Part shown: piece by piece, positions 34,301 through 46,104 of the stretch | Position numbering within the stretch: the stretch's first letter is position 1 | Layout: every line of letters begins with the position of its first letter | NCBI GenBank assembly: GCA_036172665.1 | Contig: CM069876.1 | Location: 3,286,001-3,350,000, forward strand | Direction of reading: 5' to 3' | Origin: Prosopocoilus inquinatus | Lineage: Eukaryota; Arthropoda; Insecta; Coleoptera; Lucanidae | DNA length: 64,000 nt | Program-made: the position numbers and the translations under genes | The notes under the pieces: model-generated | Database searches by the model: none | What the model saw: the letters and a program-made list of their open reading frames with translations, nothing else | What the model was told of the DNA's origin: nothing

Positions 34301-34369
34301 CCAGCCCAATAGGTCGACCGGTCTCGCCTGGGGCCTCGCAATTATTAAGGCCACCTCTGTACGCAAAAG
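31317..34369. mobile_element. Possible hAT-like non-autonomous element, about 3.05 kb
   Basis: The left end CAGTGGCGGTTTTAGAGGCG and right end (reverse complement CAGAGGTGGCCTTAATAATTG) are similar, and both continue into GGCCTCG/GGGCCTCGC blocks, a signature of common hAT ends. The flanks CACGCATT and TACGCAAA share ACGCA, which could be a degraded 8-bp duplication. No transposase is found inside. It holds the minisatellite at 33100-33990. The span is inferred from the two ends, and internal sequence could include unrelated insertions. Confidence 0.6.
33100..33990 (+). repeat. Degenerate minisatellite, GGGTTGAATxxAGTTAGGTTG-type units
   Basis: At least six imperfect units of roughly 100-150 bp occur, each with TTGCTTGGGTTGAAT, AGTTAGGTTG, GTTGGGTTCGGTTGACCTTGA-like words and a T-rich spacer (AATTTTTAATTTT). 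One unit near 33840-33900 is inverted. A 62-codon minus frame through it is low-complexity. Confidence 0.8.
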
Positions 34370-34638
34370 GTTTTAATTATATTACATACCATAATTTCCT
34401 TTAAAGTTACTGATTGCAGTGTGAGCAAGATTATTGACACGTTATGAATTAAGTGCTCGACATTATTCTGCAAAAAAGCAAATAATGCTACCTGTTTCGT
34501 CGCTTTATAGCGTCGTTTTCAAGCAATATTTTCAATCTACACAGACAAAATTATTCGTATAAATAAAATTAATTAAAACTTATGTAGAACTCATTAAAAC
34601 TAAAACTTAAAACTAAGAAATGTAGGGGAAGTTAGGGT

Positions 34639-34811
34639 CGACTGATAAAATTCTGGAGTTAATTCTAATAATTTTTTTGGACGCCAGGAAACACTTTCTC
34701 CGTGTTCCCTCGCGGCCATCCGTTTGTGGAGTTACAAAAGACGGAGTTACGATGTTTACCATGTAAAAGTGGGAGTAGAGCTCATCCTTGTTGGATTAAT
34801 CACTCACTTTT
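34639..34811 (+). mobile_element. MITE family X, copy 2, 3'-truncated
   Basis: ACTGATAAAATTCTGGAGTT and AATTCTAATAA at its start match copy 1 (18780). The interior (GTGGAGTTACAAAAGACGGA, GGGAGTAG, CTCATCCTTG) matches copy 3 (56287). The right end is absent. Confidence 0.7.
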
Positions 34812-34836
34812 AGATACAATTTAGGAGTTTGCAGAC

Positions 34837-34903
34837 GGCGAATTGTACCTATGGCGAATCGACGACGGTAAATTGGCGAAGGTAAATCGGCGACGGCGAA
34901 TTG
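34837..34903 (+). repeat. Short tandem repeat, GGCGAATTG/GGTAAATCG units
   Basis: About five degenerate 12-bp units of GGCGAA(T/G)xGxxGAC type in a row. Confidence 0.65.
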
Positions 34904-34910
34904 TCCTAAA

Positions 34911-35337
34911 CCAGCATTTGCCAAACTTTTGGGTTTCGCGACCCCCTTTTGGGCTATGTTATGATTCACGCCCCCACCCCTTCGCCCTTCACCGTCGAAT
35001 CTCAAACTTGAAACTGAAGACTGATGCTAAATGATAATCAAATGCTTTCATAGTATTTGTGTTTCACCACGAAAGTGTAAAAATAAATTAAATATTTAAA
35101 AGACTTTGAAAATTAAGACAAAAATCTGTTTAATTTTAATAAAATACAACCAACCTTTGATAATTAATGACGACAAAAGTTATTGCTCGCCACTATATTT
35201 GTGTATCTAAATGCAATTTCCTTTAAAAAGATTACATGATAAATTAGTTGCAATTTGTGTCCATTTTTTTTATATTTATTTTACAGCGCCCCCTTTGCAG
35301 ACTTATACGCCTTCTAGGGGGGCGCGCCCCACAGTTT
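34911..35337 (-). mobile_element. hAT-like non-autonomous element, family Z, copy 1
   Basis: Begins CAGCATTTGCCAAACTTTTG and GGTTTCGCGACCCCC. Near its other end it has GGGGGGCGCGCCCCACAGTTT, where it stops short of the terminal repeat. It aligns, in opposite orientation, with the complete copy at 52808-53196. An internal 108-codon plus frame runs through the end repeat and is not a gene. Confidence 0.78.
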
Positions 35338-35657
35338 ATTCATGGATTTTCATGAGAAAGTCAACATTCATGTTTTATATACAGAAAGTAATCAAATTCA
35401 AGTGTCTGAGGTACGTATCCCATAAGTACAGTTTTATATTTGCAAATTTATATTTCTTATTTCTGCAACATGAACTGTCAAATGTGGTATTGTCTACTTG
35501 TCTTTTTTTTATTTTTACTTTGCTGGCACTTCTGTAGAGGAAAGATACCAACTAACAACGATGCTGCTGTCTCATAAGCTATCACACATGCACAAAGTTG
35601 TCAATGCGGACATAATTAGCGTGCCACTGTATAATTTTTAAGTAATTAAAATAATTA

Positions 35658-35785
35658 GGGCCGTTTTTATAATCAGACTTTAAATTGAAAGTTATTTTAA
35701 CCTAAAAAAATACATTTGTTTCTCTGTACTTAAAGTTTAAACTTTAAATTGAAGCTTCCTTAAAGTCTGATTTTGAAAATGGCCC
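35658..35785. mobile_element. Short MITE, 128 bp
   Basis: Inverted ends GGGCCGTTTTTATAATCAGA and the complement of TCTGATTTTGAAAATGGCCC, extending into CTTTAA. The inner part is also partly palindromic (AAAGTTTAAACTTT). The flanks TTA and ATA fit a 3-bp site. No ORF. Confidence 0.85.
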
Positions 35786-38040
35786 ATAATGCTTCAAAAA
35801 TAAAAGTGTCCTGTGATAAATGTGAAAAAATGAACGCAACACTTGAAGACTTGATGTTTCAAACTATTGTGCATAAAATTAAAATGAAATGAAATTGTTT
35901 GAAAAACGAAATGCACAAACGTGGTATTCTTGAAACTTTCGTAACTTCAATTATTCCAACAAAAAAATCATCAAAAACTTTTAACAAGTTTAAGTCGCGT
36001 AATCGCGCGTCCAATTTTGAACTTTTACAACTATTTAATGTATTTTCAAAAAGCTTTAAATTTTCAAGGACATTCCTATTTTATTACAAACACATTTACA
36101 GACGCATCCAGTGATATTTAAATCTTATGTTCGGTGGGTTGTTTTCATATTTATTATCAACTTGAAGTAGGTACTCTCACATTTACTCACATTTTATAAA
36201 TTTTATTTTTCAAAAAATTCCAAAAATAAAAAAACCCGCAGGAAGAATATCTGGCGAAAGAAGTGGAACGTCTTCAAGCCCTCCGATTAATAGACTTGAT
36301 TTTAGTGAACGTCAATTTTTCCAAGGCTTTCCTGTTGATAAATGCGAGCCAATGTCCCTATAACTTTTTATTATACATTTTAAAGTGAAATAAATAAGTA
36401 AAAGACAACAACATCGTTGTTATCTTACTATTCTCGCGCAAGATCATAATCTGACTGCATAATGTTGCATTGTTGAATTGTAGTTTACAATTAAGTACTG
36501 TTCAAGTATAAGTGGGCCTATCAGTCAGATTACGGTGGAGTTTTCGAACTACAAGCTACTATTCTGCTGATAAGACCTCAATTCGGACTGACATAGCTAA
36601 GGAGATAATGATTGAGGACTACCTTGCCATCTAGCTGATTTGCAGCAACCTTTTCAATTAAATATAAAACAGAAAAACACTTTAATTCGAGGTAAAAATA
36701 TAGCTTTCAGTTACTTTCAAAGACGTGTTGCACGAGTTATATCTTCTTGATTCAATACAAAAAATTTAGGAAACTGCATTGTCATGTTAACGTCAAAGAA
36801 AGTGCTTTCTAAAAAAGATTAATAAAAAGAATACAGCACATCATTTTCTTTCAGTGGATTTCTAATAGATGACGATAAAGCAATAAAAATAAGTAAGTTG
36901 TGTCTTGTTTAACATTTTTTAACAATAACGAGTATTTGAATATAGCAAGTAGCCTTGTTAAACAATTTCTGTCTGTTATCAGCAATCAAAAAGTTAAAAA
37001 CTACAGTTGAAAACTCTTCGATTTATTTAATTCGTATTTTTTGGTCATACGTGTTGACAAACTAACTGTCGTACATCATATTCTTTTGAGCTTCCGCTGT
37101 TTACTTACAGAATTCAAATCGGAAATGTTTAGACGAAAATGAACACAGTAAACTCGGAACATGCTTCCGTTGACCGATACGTCCCTGGGTCTTTGTCAAT
37201 TATGTTCGGGGCACGCCTCAAACCACTCTGTACCCGCATACTAATGCTGAAAAATCGTATGAATCCTTCGGCGACACATCAATATATTACTGCATATTAA
37301 AGAGAAGCGGAAGTTATTCCTACAATTATCCGGTGCCACCTAGCGGTTTACACGTGTTGGGCATGTCTGTGCAACCGGAAATTAGCTGTGAATACAAATC
37401 ACACCGAGCTGATCGCAGGCACTGACACTTGTCTAGGCTATGTAGGACCGTGTACTCACTTTGTCATAGATTGTTGTGTTGCTGCTATATCTGTATATTT
37501 TACTTGCTGACCATTACTGGAAATTACAATCTGCATATTCTGAGTTTATAAGCCATTTAGAAACTAGTAAAAGCTTATGTATCCACTTTAGTGCAATTCA
37601 TCTCGAATTAGGAATGACATGCTTAGAGCTTTCAAAGTTAGTTCAAAACATTGATCTTTCTCGTTAAAAATACTTGTTTATACAAAAAATATTAAAACTA
37701 AAATTCGTTCACGATCTTTTGATTTTCAGATTAAGCCGTGATAGGGTGACATTCTTGTTGGTATCACTAAAAAACATGGACGTCAGAAAATTGGGTTAGG
37801 ATATCATGATTATTGTTTCTGAAGATCAGAACTCTCACTGGTGAATGTTAAGAATGATTTCATTTCCTTTTATCTTACCATTACCGAATATGATAAGTGT
37901 TCTACCAAATCATTAAAGCAGTCAAATAGGAAGCTTCATAATTTTTTACAATGTCAGAGTTTAACTTCTATCAAAGTACAAGAACGTAACCCAACGGAAA
38001 AACAGCCTACTAGAAAGTCAAAAGGTCGTGAATGCTTTAT
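35786..38040. other. No recognised gene; possible unique host DNA
   Basis: No repeat or domain stands out. About 37100-37450 is unique-looking and less AT-rich. At 36235-36360 a plus frame reads ERSGTSSSPPINRLDFSERQ, which faintly recalls the C-terminal region of piggyBac-type proteins, but too little is present to call. Confidence 0.4.
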
Positions 38041-38041
38041 A

Positions 38042-39597
38042 TAGCGTGGAAACTAAGTAGCGGATAAAATCCATAACTCCGTTAATATTTGTAATAAAGC
38101 AAAAATCTAAAAGGGGTATAGCGATTCAAATTACAGCCGTCAAGATTTGACGTCATCAAGATTTTTTTTAAATGACAACCTATATTTTTTATTTTTTATT
38201 TCGGTGGGATTCTTTAACCTACTTTCAACAGTATAAAATTTTGGATCGATTACATAACAAAAAATTCAAGAAAAGCGGCCATAAAAGTTTAATTGTAAAG
38301 TTGAAGAAATAAACAGAACATCTAGTTAACTAGGTTTAAAACGAAACAAAATTAAGGTGTAAATAAACAAAATTTGATTTTGATTTTCCAAATGTTATTG
38401 TTTGGTACGTCACAGTCATTTTCATTAGGAAATAATATCGCCAATGCAGGTACTAATTCGAATTGTAAGAAGTGTAGATATTTCTCACCAGTTAAATTAC
38501 CTTCGATAAAGAATGGACCTAAAATTCTGTCACCGACAATTCCTGTCCATACGTTGAGCTTCTGGGGATGTTGAGTATGAGCTTCTTGCATCCAGTGGGG
38601 ATTTTCCCTAGACCAATATCGACAATTATTTCTGTTAACAGTTCCATGTAAAGTAAAACTTGCCTCATCAGAGAAAATTATACGCTGCGAGAACATTGGA
38701 TCACGATTGCAAATTTCCAACATTTCTTCACAAAATTCTTGTCTATGATCATAGTCAGTTTCTGCTAACTCATGGACTAATTTTACTTTATACGAATGAA
38801 ACTTTTGCATTTTTAAAAGTTTCAGTACCGAGGTATGGCTCAGGTTGTGCTCTAAAGCAATGTCTCGACTAGTCGAATGCGGATTATTTTCTATTTCTAG
38901 TAAAATATCAAGCTGCACATCGTCAATTAATTTTGTCTTAGGGTGGCCAGTTTTTGGAAGGTCTTTCACAATACCGTAATTTCGAAATTTATTTTCTATT
39001 CTGCTGACTGTGGATTGACTTATTTGCTGATCAGGATATTTGTCTATAAAAAGTCGATACACCTCTTGATGAGTTCTAATTCGATCGCCATACCCAATCA
39101 TCATTAGAACTTCAATTCTTTGTTTTTCAGTCAGCAATACCATTTGGTAAAAGGTTTTTAATAATTAGTGAAACTCCTACTATCCACAGGGAATAAAAAT
39201 ACTCACTTTATTGTGATAGGTATTTACAAGTTCTTGTCAATCAAACAAATTTTGTTTGTTTTACACCTAGCTAACTAGATATTTTGTTAATTTCTTCAAC
39301 TTTACAGTTAAACTTTTATGGCCGTTTTTCTTGAATTTTTTGTTATGTAATCGATTCAAAATTTTATACTGTTGTAAGTAGGTTAAAAAAACCCACCGAA
39401 ATCAAAAATAAAAAATATAGGTTGTCATTAAAAAAAATCTTGATGACGTCATAACTTAAAAAAAATTCACGAAAATATCTCAAAATATACTTCTTCTTAT
39501 GCGCTGTAATTTGAATCGCTATACCCCTTTTAGATTTTTGCTTTATTACAAATATTAACGGAGTTATGGATTTTATCCGCTACTTAGTTTCCACGCT
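38042..39597 (-). mobile_element. DUF4817/DDE transposon with very long TIRs, internally deleted
   Basis: The outer roughly 300-360 bp on each side (38042-38345 and 39235-39597) are inverted copies. GTGGAAACTAAGTAGCGGAT, ATCCATAACTCCGTTAATAT and GATTCAAATTACAG start the left side and recur inverted at the right. The right TIR has an extra roughly 50 bp. The flanks are TATA/TATA-like, consistent with TA insertion. The centre holds a transposase gene lacking its C-terminal third. Same lineage as 27676-29709, but the TIR sequence is different. Confidence 0.92.
38385..39143 (-). pseudogene. DUF4817 transposase, C-terminus deleted
   Basis: An uninterrupted frame from ATG at 39143. The DUF4817 N-terminus reads KQRIEVLMMIGYGDRIRTHQ and EVYRLFIDKYPD. 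The HTH part reads ISQSTVSRIENKFRNYGIVK, then LPKTGHP. FSDEASFTLHGTVNRNNCRY holds the first catalytic Asp, followed by ENPHWMQEAHTQHPQK, LNVWTGIVG and GPFFIEGNLTGEKYL. The similarity stops after about residue 252 (DVPNNNIW), before the QxDGAPPHY and SPDLTPLD blocks, so two of three catalytic acids are missing. The clean frame up to that point suggests a recent internal deletion rather than long decay. Confidence 0.93.
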
Positions 39598-39599
39598 GT

Positions 39600-40580
39600 A
39601 TATTGTAATTATTAAAATTACAATCGTAGGAAGAAAACTAATTAGGTACAACAAAATGACTAAATACGGAATTATTAAAAAGAGGTATGAAATACTTAAT
39701 TTTTATAGCATTACAAGAAAAGGGATTTAACCATGAGACCGTTTACATTCTAAAGACCGTTTTTCCGTAAATTTATAACCTATGAATGCATTTGCTTATT
39801 TCGGTGGCAGACGTCATCATAACTCATCAACCCTACGCCTGAAGGACCCCATGCCAAGTCTCAGCGACGTCGACCATCGCGCGCATTCGAAATTAATATT
39901 CTTAAATATGCTCGGAGTGTACCGCCACCTGCCGTGACACGATGATTCACTAAATTAGCGTAGTTTTGGATTTCTTAATAATTCTTGTCTCTGGGAATGT
40001 TACACACACATCTGTCTACACTGTCAGCGTAAACGCAGCTGGTCGCGGTTTTGCGTCGCCCTGAATGCCGCATTTCTTCATTGTAGCAGTGTAGGCAAAT
40101 ATGTCCGGAATATTTGTCAGGCGCTCGAAAATAAAAGAGCGCCCGCTCTCATATTTTTTCGGTATTTATGTTTTGTCAGGTTTAATATGTTGAAAAAAGT
40201 ACCAGTATTTTCGTGGTGAAATAAAATGATTGCTTTCAAAATACGTCATAAATTGCCGAAAAGTATTTGTTTGATACGTGGCGGCGCAAGAATCGCTCTG
40301 GCGTTTTGTGAATTATTAATGCAAACACATGTTCTCGATTTTGTTCACTCGAAGAGTTATATTTTAAATCACAGTTTGGTAATTTCTCATAAACAGAAAC
40401 GACACTTAAATACAATATATTTATGACATGAAAAGCGAATAATATTGCAGCTAATTTTCCTTGATGAAAAAATTGAAACCTTATTACAGTATGAGGTAAA
40501 GGAAAATTTTATTACACTTATCGGTTTAATACTCTAATTAATAACTTTCTATTTTCTTTACCGATTTAATACTCCGTTAA
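39600..40580. other. Unique CpG-containing sequence, no gene recognised
   Basis: About 39800-40150 is clearly less AT-rich, CpG-containing and non-repetitive. This is compatible with host regulatory DNA or a non-coding exon, but nothing is decisive. Confidence 0.4.
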
Positions 40581-40581
40581 C

Positions 40582-40711
40582 AGGTCTGTTCCAGTGCACG
40601 TTCTGAATCAGTTCGGAACTGTACTGCTCATGTCCTATTGCTAAATACATCGCCATATTAGCAAGGGCGTGATTAGTACTGTTCGGAACTGATCTAGAAA
40701 ATGACAGACCT
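40582..40711. mobile_element. Short MITE, about 130 bp
   Basis: The left CAGGTCTGTTCCAGTGCACG and ATCAGTTCGGAACTGTAC are mirrored on the right by GTACTGTTCGGAACTGAT and GACAGACCTA. A fragment of the same family (GTCCGTTCCATGTGCACGTT) lies at 59058-59077. Confidence 0.78.
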
Positions 40712-40768
40712 AATAACTATGGGAAAGTTCCTAATTTATTGGGGATATTCCTGGATTTTCCTTAAATA

Positions 40769-42032
40769 CAGGGTGTTCTTTTACTGTGTCCAAATATTTA
40801 AACCTGTAATATATCACCATAAATGGCAACGATTGAGCTCATAAGTTCTTAACAAAAATTTAATAGTTTTTGAAAAAAATGCAGTGGTAGATTTTCACTA
40901 AACCGTTTGAGAACTGCTGGCAAAGCTCAAAGTGGAACGCGGCCGCCTCTTCAATTATAACCCGAAGCGAAGTAGGGCAGGGTCAGTATTTCACTTGATC
41001 TTGAGCACGAACGACGTAAATCAGCCGCTCCGATCAGCAGGTCAGTCAAAACGTTTACAATTTAAATTAACTTCACTCCAGGTAATTACATACAAGTTTA
41101 AGTACTTTTAAATTAAAATATCGTGCAATTCAAGAAGCTGCGGTTCGTAATCGCCAAACAAAATAAAAGCGAGGTACAAACAAATTGTAATTTCTCAGTC
41201 CATATTGTTTTTGATAGACTTATAAAAATTTGACATTTACTATTTTTCCATGGATCGTAAGTAGTAATACTTTCATAGCTAGCAGCGAGATTATAGTAAA
41301 AGTTTATTTATGTGAAAGGGTGAAGGAAGAATATTTTTAACGCGCTTGCCTAATTGGTGCATAAATTTTAAATTTATTCATCAATAGTTGATATCGTAAA
41401 ACGTATTACTTCGCTCAGTGAATTAAAATTTTAAACAAAATAATTAATAAATGATATCAGTGATTATTATTACGAAAAAGCTGCGTTGAAAATCGAGTGC
41501 TGCATCGGTGGGCGTGTTCATACCGAGAGGAAGGCGAAGTTGACCTTCCTATCTTTTTCGCACATTTCAGCAATTCCAAACAAATGGTCCATCCGAAATT
41601 ATTTGGCTATGATACGGTAGCCACCAAAAAAATACCCGCAGAAGGTAGCATTTCGTGTATACTGAGGTTTTTTTTTTATTTGCACACAGTAAAAGAGCAG
41701 CCTGTATATAAAGTGATTCAAAATAATTATCTAACCCATTAGGAGCTTATTCACATGCAACTGCGATTGCAAGAAATAAGAGACACTTCAAAAATCAACC
41801 TCATTTGAATCCAAAATGAAAATCATGATTCATTTCTAACGTACATATACACAGAATTCGAAATTCGAATGAATGAATTGCGTATTATACATTTCTCACT
41901 CACGAATCTTCAATACATTTTGTCTCAAAAACTATGGATATTAGACCCCCTATGCATATATAGACTTTTTGTTTTCTTTCTCTGTTTACTACTTGTGGTT
42001 GACGGGTCGGCCACTAATTCTGAATCACCCTG
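40769..42032. mobile_element. Putative TA-type element remnant
   Basis: CAGGGTGTTC at 40769 after TA and GAATCACCCTG ending at 42032 form short inverted ends of a kind common in Tc1/mariner-like elements (CAGGGTGxTTC). No transposase is recognised between them. The GC-richer stretch at 40900-41050 and the 81-codon frame at 41497-41742 are unexplained. The span is inferred from the ends only. Confidence 0.4.
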
Positions 42033-42095
42033 TGTAGAAGAAACAACTTAGGATATTGGAAGAGAAAGACTATAAAGCAGGGATGTTCTTGGGCG

Positions 42096-43183
42096 CAGGG
42101 TTGGAAACAAAACTGTTTTTTCTTTTTCTCAAAAGAACAAAAATATTGTTCTTTTGGTGTTAACCAGTTTTTTGTTTGTTTAAAACTGACCCAAAATTAA
42201 ACATGTTTTAAACAAAAAAAACCGAGCAGTTTAAAACACTTTCAAACGTTTCAATTACTCTTACAGTTTACACAAAAAAGGTATTATTATTTGATATTTG
42301 TATAAAAAATACAAAGAACTTATTAGAATTCGATATTTAATTAAAAAAAGGATGAAAAGTTTGTAAACTTGTAATGTTAGATTATCTACCCTTTTAAAAA
42401 TAATGTATTTGTACTTTGATAATAATTTAAATCATTTAAGTCAGAGCATATTTTATTTAGGTCGTGGTGTTTTAAATGATTTTCAAAGAAAATGTGAAGT
42501 ATTTAATATCAGCATACTGAGAGAAACATTCTCTATTAAACTAGACTAAAAAACACGTCAGTAACAGTCCAATAAAAATTTTAAATTCTGTAAGAATATT
42601 AAGAATTAAATACAACCCAAAGAAGTGATTTCGAATTACTGGATCGCATTTAAACGAAAATACATGACTCGTAGCTTTTGAGACTGAAAAACAAATATTT
42701 CAAATATGTAAAAATATGTAGAGTGTTCCATTTAAAATAACAAAGTTGATATCACGGCGAAACCGAAAATCCATTACGTCGGAAAATTCAAACTAAATTT
42801 TTGTTCATTTTATCGTTTATAAATTTTTAAGCAAATTTATAAAAAAAATCAAAATTCTAGAAAGGCAAACATATGATCTGGGACACACGGTAGAAATGCA
42901 GTGAAATCAAATGAAATGATAATGCTATAGTATGAGCATAATCCGTGAGTGAAATACCGACCCTAAAGAAACAATTAGCCTCTGGTTACTCTTAATTATG
43001 TTGCAGAAACAAAGCACTTATATCACAAGTGTTCTTTTTTAGCTTAAAACAACAAAAAAATAATTTAAAACATTAGCAAATAATAAATGTTTAAAATATT
43101 TTGTTTAAAACAGACGGTATGTTTTTAATTCGGTGTTTTAAACACTATGTTTTAAACAGTTTGTTTTAAATTTTCCAACCCTG
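42096..43183. mobile_element. hAT-like non-autonomous element, 1088 bp
   Basis: The ends CAGGGTTGGAAACAAAACTG and CAGTTTGTTTTAAATTTTCC-AACCCTG are inverted copies. The 8-bp flanks CTTGGGCG (42088-42095) and CTTAGGCG (43184-43191) differ at one base, matching hAT target duplications. The interior is AT-rich with many TTTTAAAC words and no ORF. Confidence 0.85.
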
Positions 43184-43191
43184 CTTAGGCG

Positions 43192-45249
43192 CTTCGAAAA
43201 GGCTACCCCCACTCTCGATTGCTTTAGGGAAGCGAGAGTTCATTCACAGAGATGCGCCCGGCAAATAAACAAACGTCGCAGTTGCTTGATGAGAGTACAT
43301 TTCCCCGCTAGTGCCCATCCTTGCTGCAGAATATTTAGATCAGATTGTTAAAAAGAAAATGAGGTAACTACACTTTTGTTTACTTCATTTCAAACAACTA
43401 AATTTTCTTCGAAAAGTATGGAATATACACTGTGTCCACGAATAGGGAAACAATTAAAATGTCACTACCAAGTGTAGCTAGCTATTAAGTTCGACGGAAG
43501 TCAAAATTACACATTCTTTTTTCTTTTCATAACTTACTCTGAATTATTTCATTTTGCGAATCGTGGTAGGTAATAAGTTACAGATTTAAATGTTCTCCAC
43601 GCATGCATTCAACTACTTCATTAAATTATTTATACAAATTGCGACGAAACTTGGCACGGTCGACAAGGGAAAAAAAAACTCGTCAACAACAACTCTGCAA
43701 AATGGTACGGCACTCTGAACAATGAAAATTATTAATGAGCGATGATTTACAATTCAATAACAAAATATTAATTGTTAATGATGCAAGAACGTCGGCGTGC
43801 TTAATACATATTTATTTACACATTCGCTCTCCTGTATTAATATTCACATTGTATTATTTGCTTTAATATTTATATTATACTGTAAAATTCATGAAGCTAA
43901 GCCGATAAATCGGTTAACTGAAGCATTAATATTAGAAAGATAATAAATGGGAAACCGAATCATTAAACTTACATTAGAGTTTTAATATTTTTATTTACAA
44001 AAATTCTTATTTAATACTAAGTATTGAAAAAAAAACTACCGAAAAGAAGAATCTATACAAAACTTGTGATACTTGTGATACGTTTCGCAATTTATTTTCA
44101 AATTCTCATTATTTGAATATATAGAGTGTGAATGAAATGTAGTAAACAAAGTATAAGGTGCTAATACTTAAGCAACATACAAGGAGAATCTGGATCCGTA
44201 AACATTATTTTCTGCTTCTCTAAAAGAAAACAATTTAAGAATTGTTAACCTTGCATCTCATTTGCATCTCACAGGATATTTATTTATTTTATAACATATA
44301 GAATAAAGAATATATGCAGTAAAAATAGTTGAAAAGAATATTGATGTTGATCGGTTAAAAGTTTTATTATAATTTATGATACAGATCATAGCAAATTTTG
44401 TCTTTACTAATACTTATTAACAGTAATTGCATCTTACGTTTGGACCTAAAATATACATACATATATTAAATCCTTGAGCATTCAGATTTATGATGAGTAT
44501 ATTTTACAGAACGATTTCAAGAATAGCGTCTATTTTTCAGGGTGGGACACATGCTCGAGTATTGTAACTTTTTTCAGGGGGGTTTTTAGATGTTTAAAAT
44601 TCTTACGGTACTTTTTTGTGTGACAAATACCCGCAGTGTGGTGGATTGAAACATTCGTATAAACAAGCAAGAGTTCGTGTGGTGACAGAATTATGAGCTA
44701 CATAGACAGTGAGCTATGGAAGTAGCGGATATCTCCGTTCGCAGCGCCGCACTGCAGGGACGGTTCCAACTTCATAAATATGTATGCCCCGGGAAATTAT
44801 ACGTGTAGATGCGCGATAGATATCAATATGCATGTAAACATTCTGCGCCCCATGTTAACTTTGAGTTATTAGATTCCTGGACGGGAATGTATCACTCCAC
44901 CGACTTTATGCCTTGCACTCTTAGATTTGTACTCCTATATAAATATTGTTGCATAAATCAATATAAATTATCGATACACGGATGTGTTTATTTCTACATA
45001 CGCATATATTCATGTCCTTTCCATATCTGTAAAAAATACAGCAAGTAACTGAATCGAGCAAGTTTCCGGTTCACGTACGCAATAAATGTGGAAACACTAG
45101 CAGAATACCTAATGCAATAATGTTTCAAATTTTTAATAATTTATTATTTATTGCAATAAAAGAATTGCGTGTACACCTGTGACCATCGCCATCTCTATAA
45201 CATTTTTTTTCAAAAATATTAGCTTAAAATTCTATAGTATAGAGATATA
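43192..45249. other. No recognised gene; solo transposon end
   Basis: TACACTGTGTCCAC at about 43428-43441 equals the end of the element at 45250 but has no partner here. About 44640-44790 is GC-richer and unique. Otherwise AT-rich. Confidence 0.45.
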
Positions 45250-45844
45250 CACTGTGTCCACATTTCGATGCTCACCATTGGCATCTCGGTTATTAGAAGA
45301 CATAGAGCAACGGTTAAGTGGGGAACGTTTTGCAGAATTTAATGCTCGCAACAAATCTCATTTCAAATTCACCATAACTTTTTTAAATTTCAAGATAATT
45401 TAAGAAAACCAAAATTTGACGATTTCAAAATTCCTCAATAACTCGATAACACCTGATGTAACCTCTTCTAAACTTTTACATTGTTCATACAGTTTCTTAA
45501 GACAAAATTTTTGATGCAAACAGAAACCTCCGATTGTCATTTGTTTTCAAGTTATTAGGGCTAACTTTTGTTTTTCATATGGCACCCATATTAGGTTTTT
45601 AGTTAGTTAGATAGTTTTTGAAAAGAGCTTTTCAACGATGTATGACATACCCGAAAAATTTTTATTTTTAGGGGAGATATTAACAAAAACATAAATTAAT
45701 CCCTTTTGAAATTAGTAGGCTATGAAATTAAACACTCAATACTGTAAAATAACGAAACGATATTGACGTAACAGATATTTGGAACTACTAATAAACGGAA
45801 AAAACCTGCTTCGAGACAAATTATTAATCCTGATGACATGCCGC

Positions 45845-46015
45845 AAAGCATTAGGTTCCATCAGGATGGTTACTTGGCCCATAACACTCGTGACGTACAT
45901 TTTTTGAGAACAAATTTTAATTAAAGTGCTTTCAAATAATGGACCAGTACAATGGTTTGCAAGATCACCCGACCTTACCCCCCTTGACTGTCATTTATGG
46001 GGTACCACTAAAAAC
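45845..46015 (+). pseudogene. Transposase C-terminal relic inside the long-TIR element
   Basis: The plus strand with frame slips reads HQDGYLAHNTRDVHFL (second catalytic Asp region, normally QDGAPxHxxxxVxxFL). It then reads NGPVQWFARSPDLTPLDCHL with WGTTKNKVF, the third Asp block (normally WPARSPDLTPLDFFLWG). The N-terminal half and first Asp are missing. Relatives are the two DUF4817 elements in this window. Confidence 0.75.
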
Positions 46016-46016
46016 A

Positions 46017-46104
46017 AAGTATTTAATTTTGCATCGCCACTGAAGGTGAAGTATTTAATTTTGCACCGCCACTGAAAACGAAGTATTTAATTTTGCACCG
46101 CCAG
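46017..46104 (+). repeat. 32-bp tandem repeat, 2.75 units
   Basis: AAGTATTTAATTTTGCACCG starts at 46017, 46049 and 46081. It expands the end of the transposase relic. Confidence 0.93.

Noticed and set aside
36235..36360. piggyBac-like C-terminal snippet (NRLDFSERQFF)
   Set aside because: Too short, without the cysteine-rich end or catalytic residues. Could be chance.
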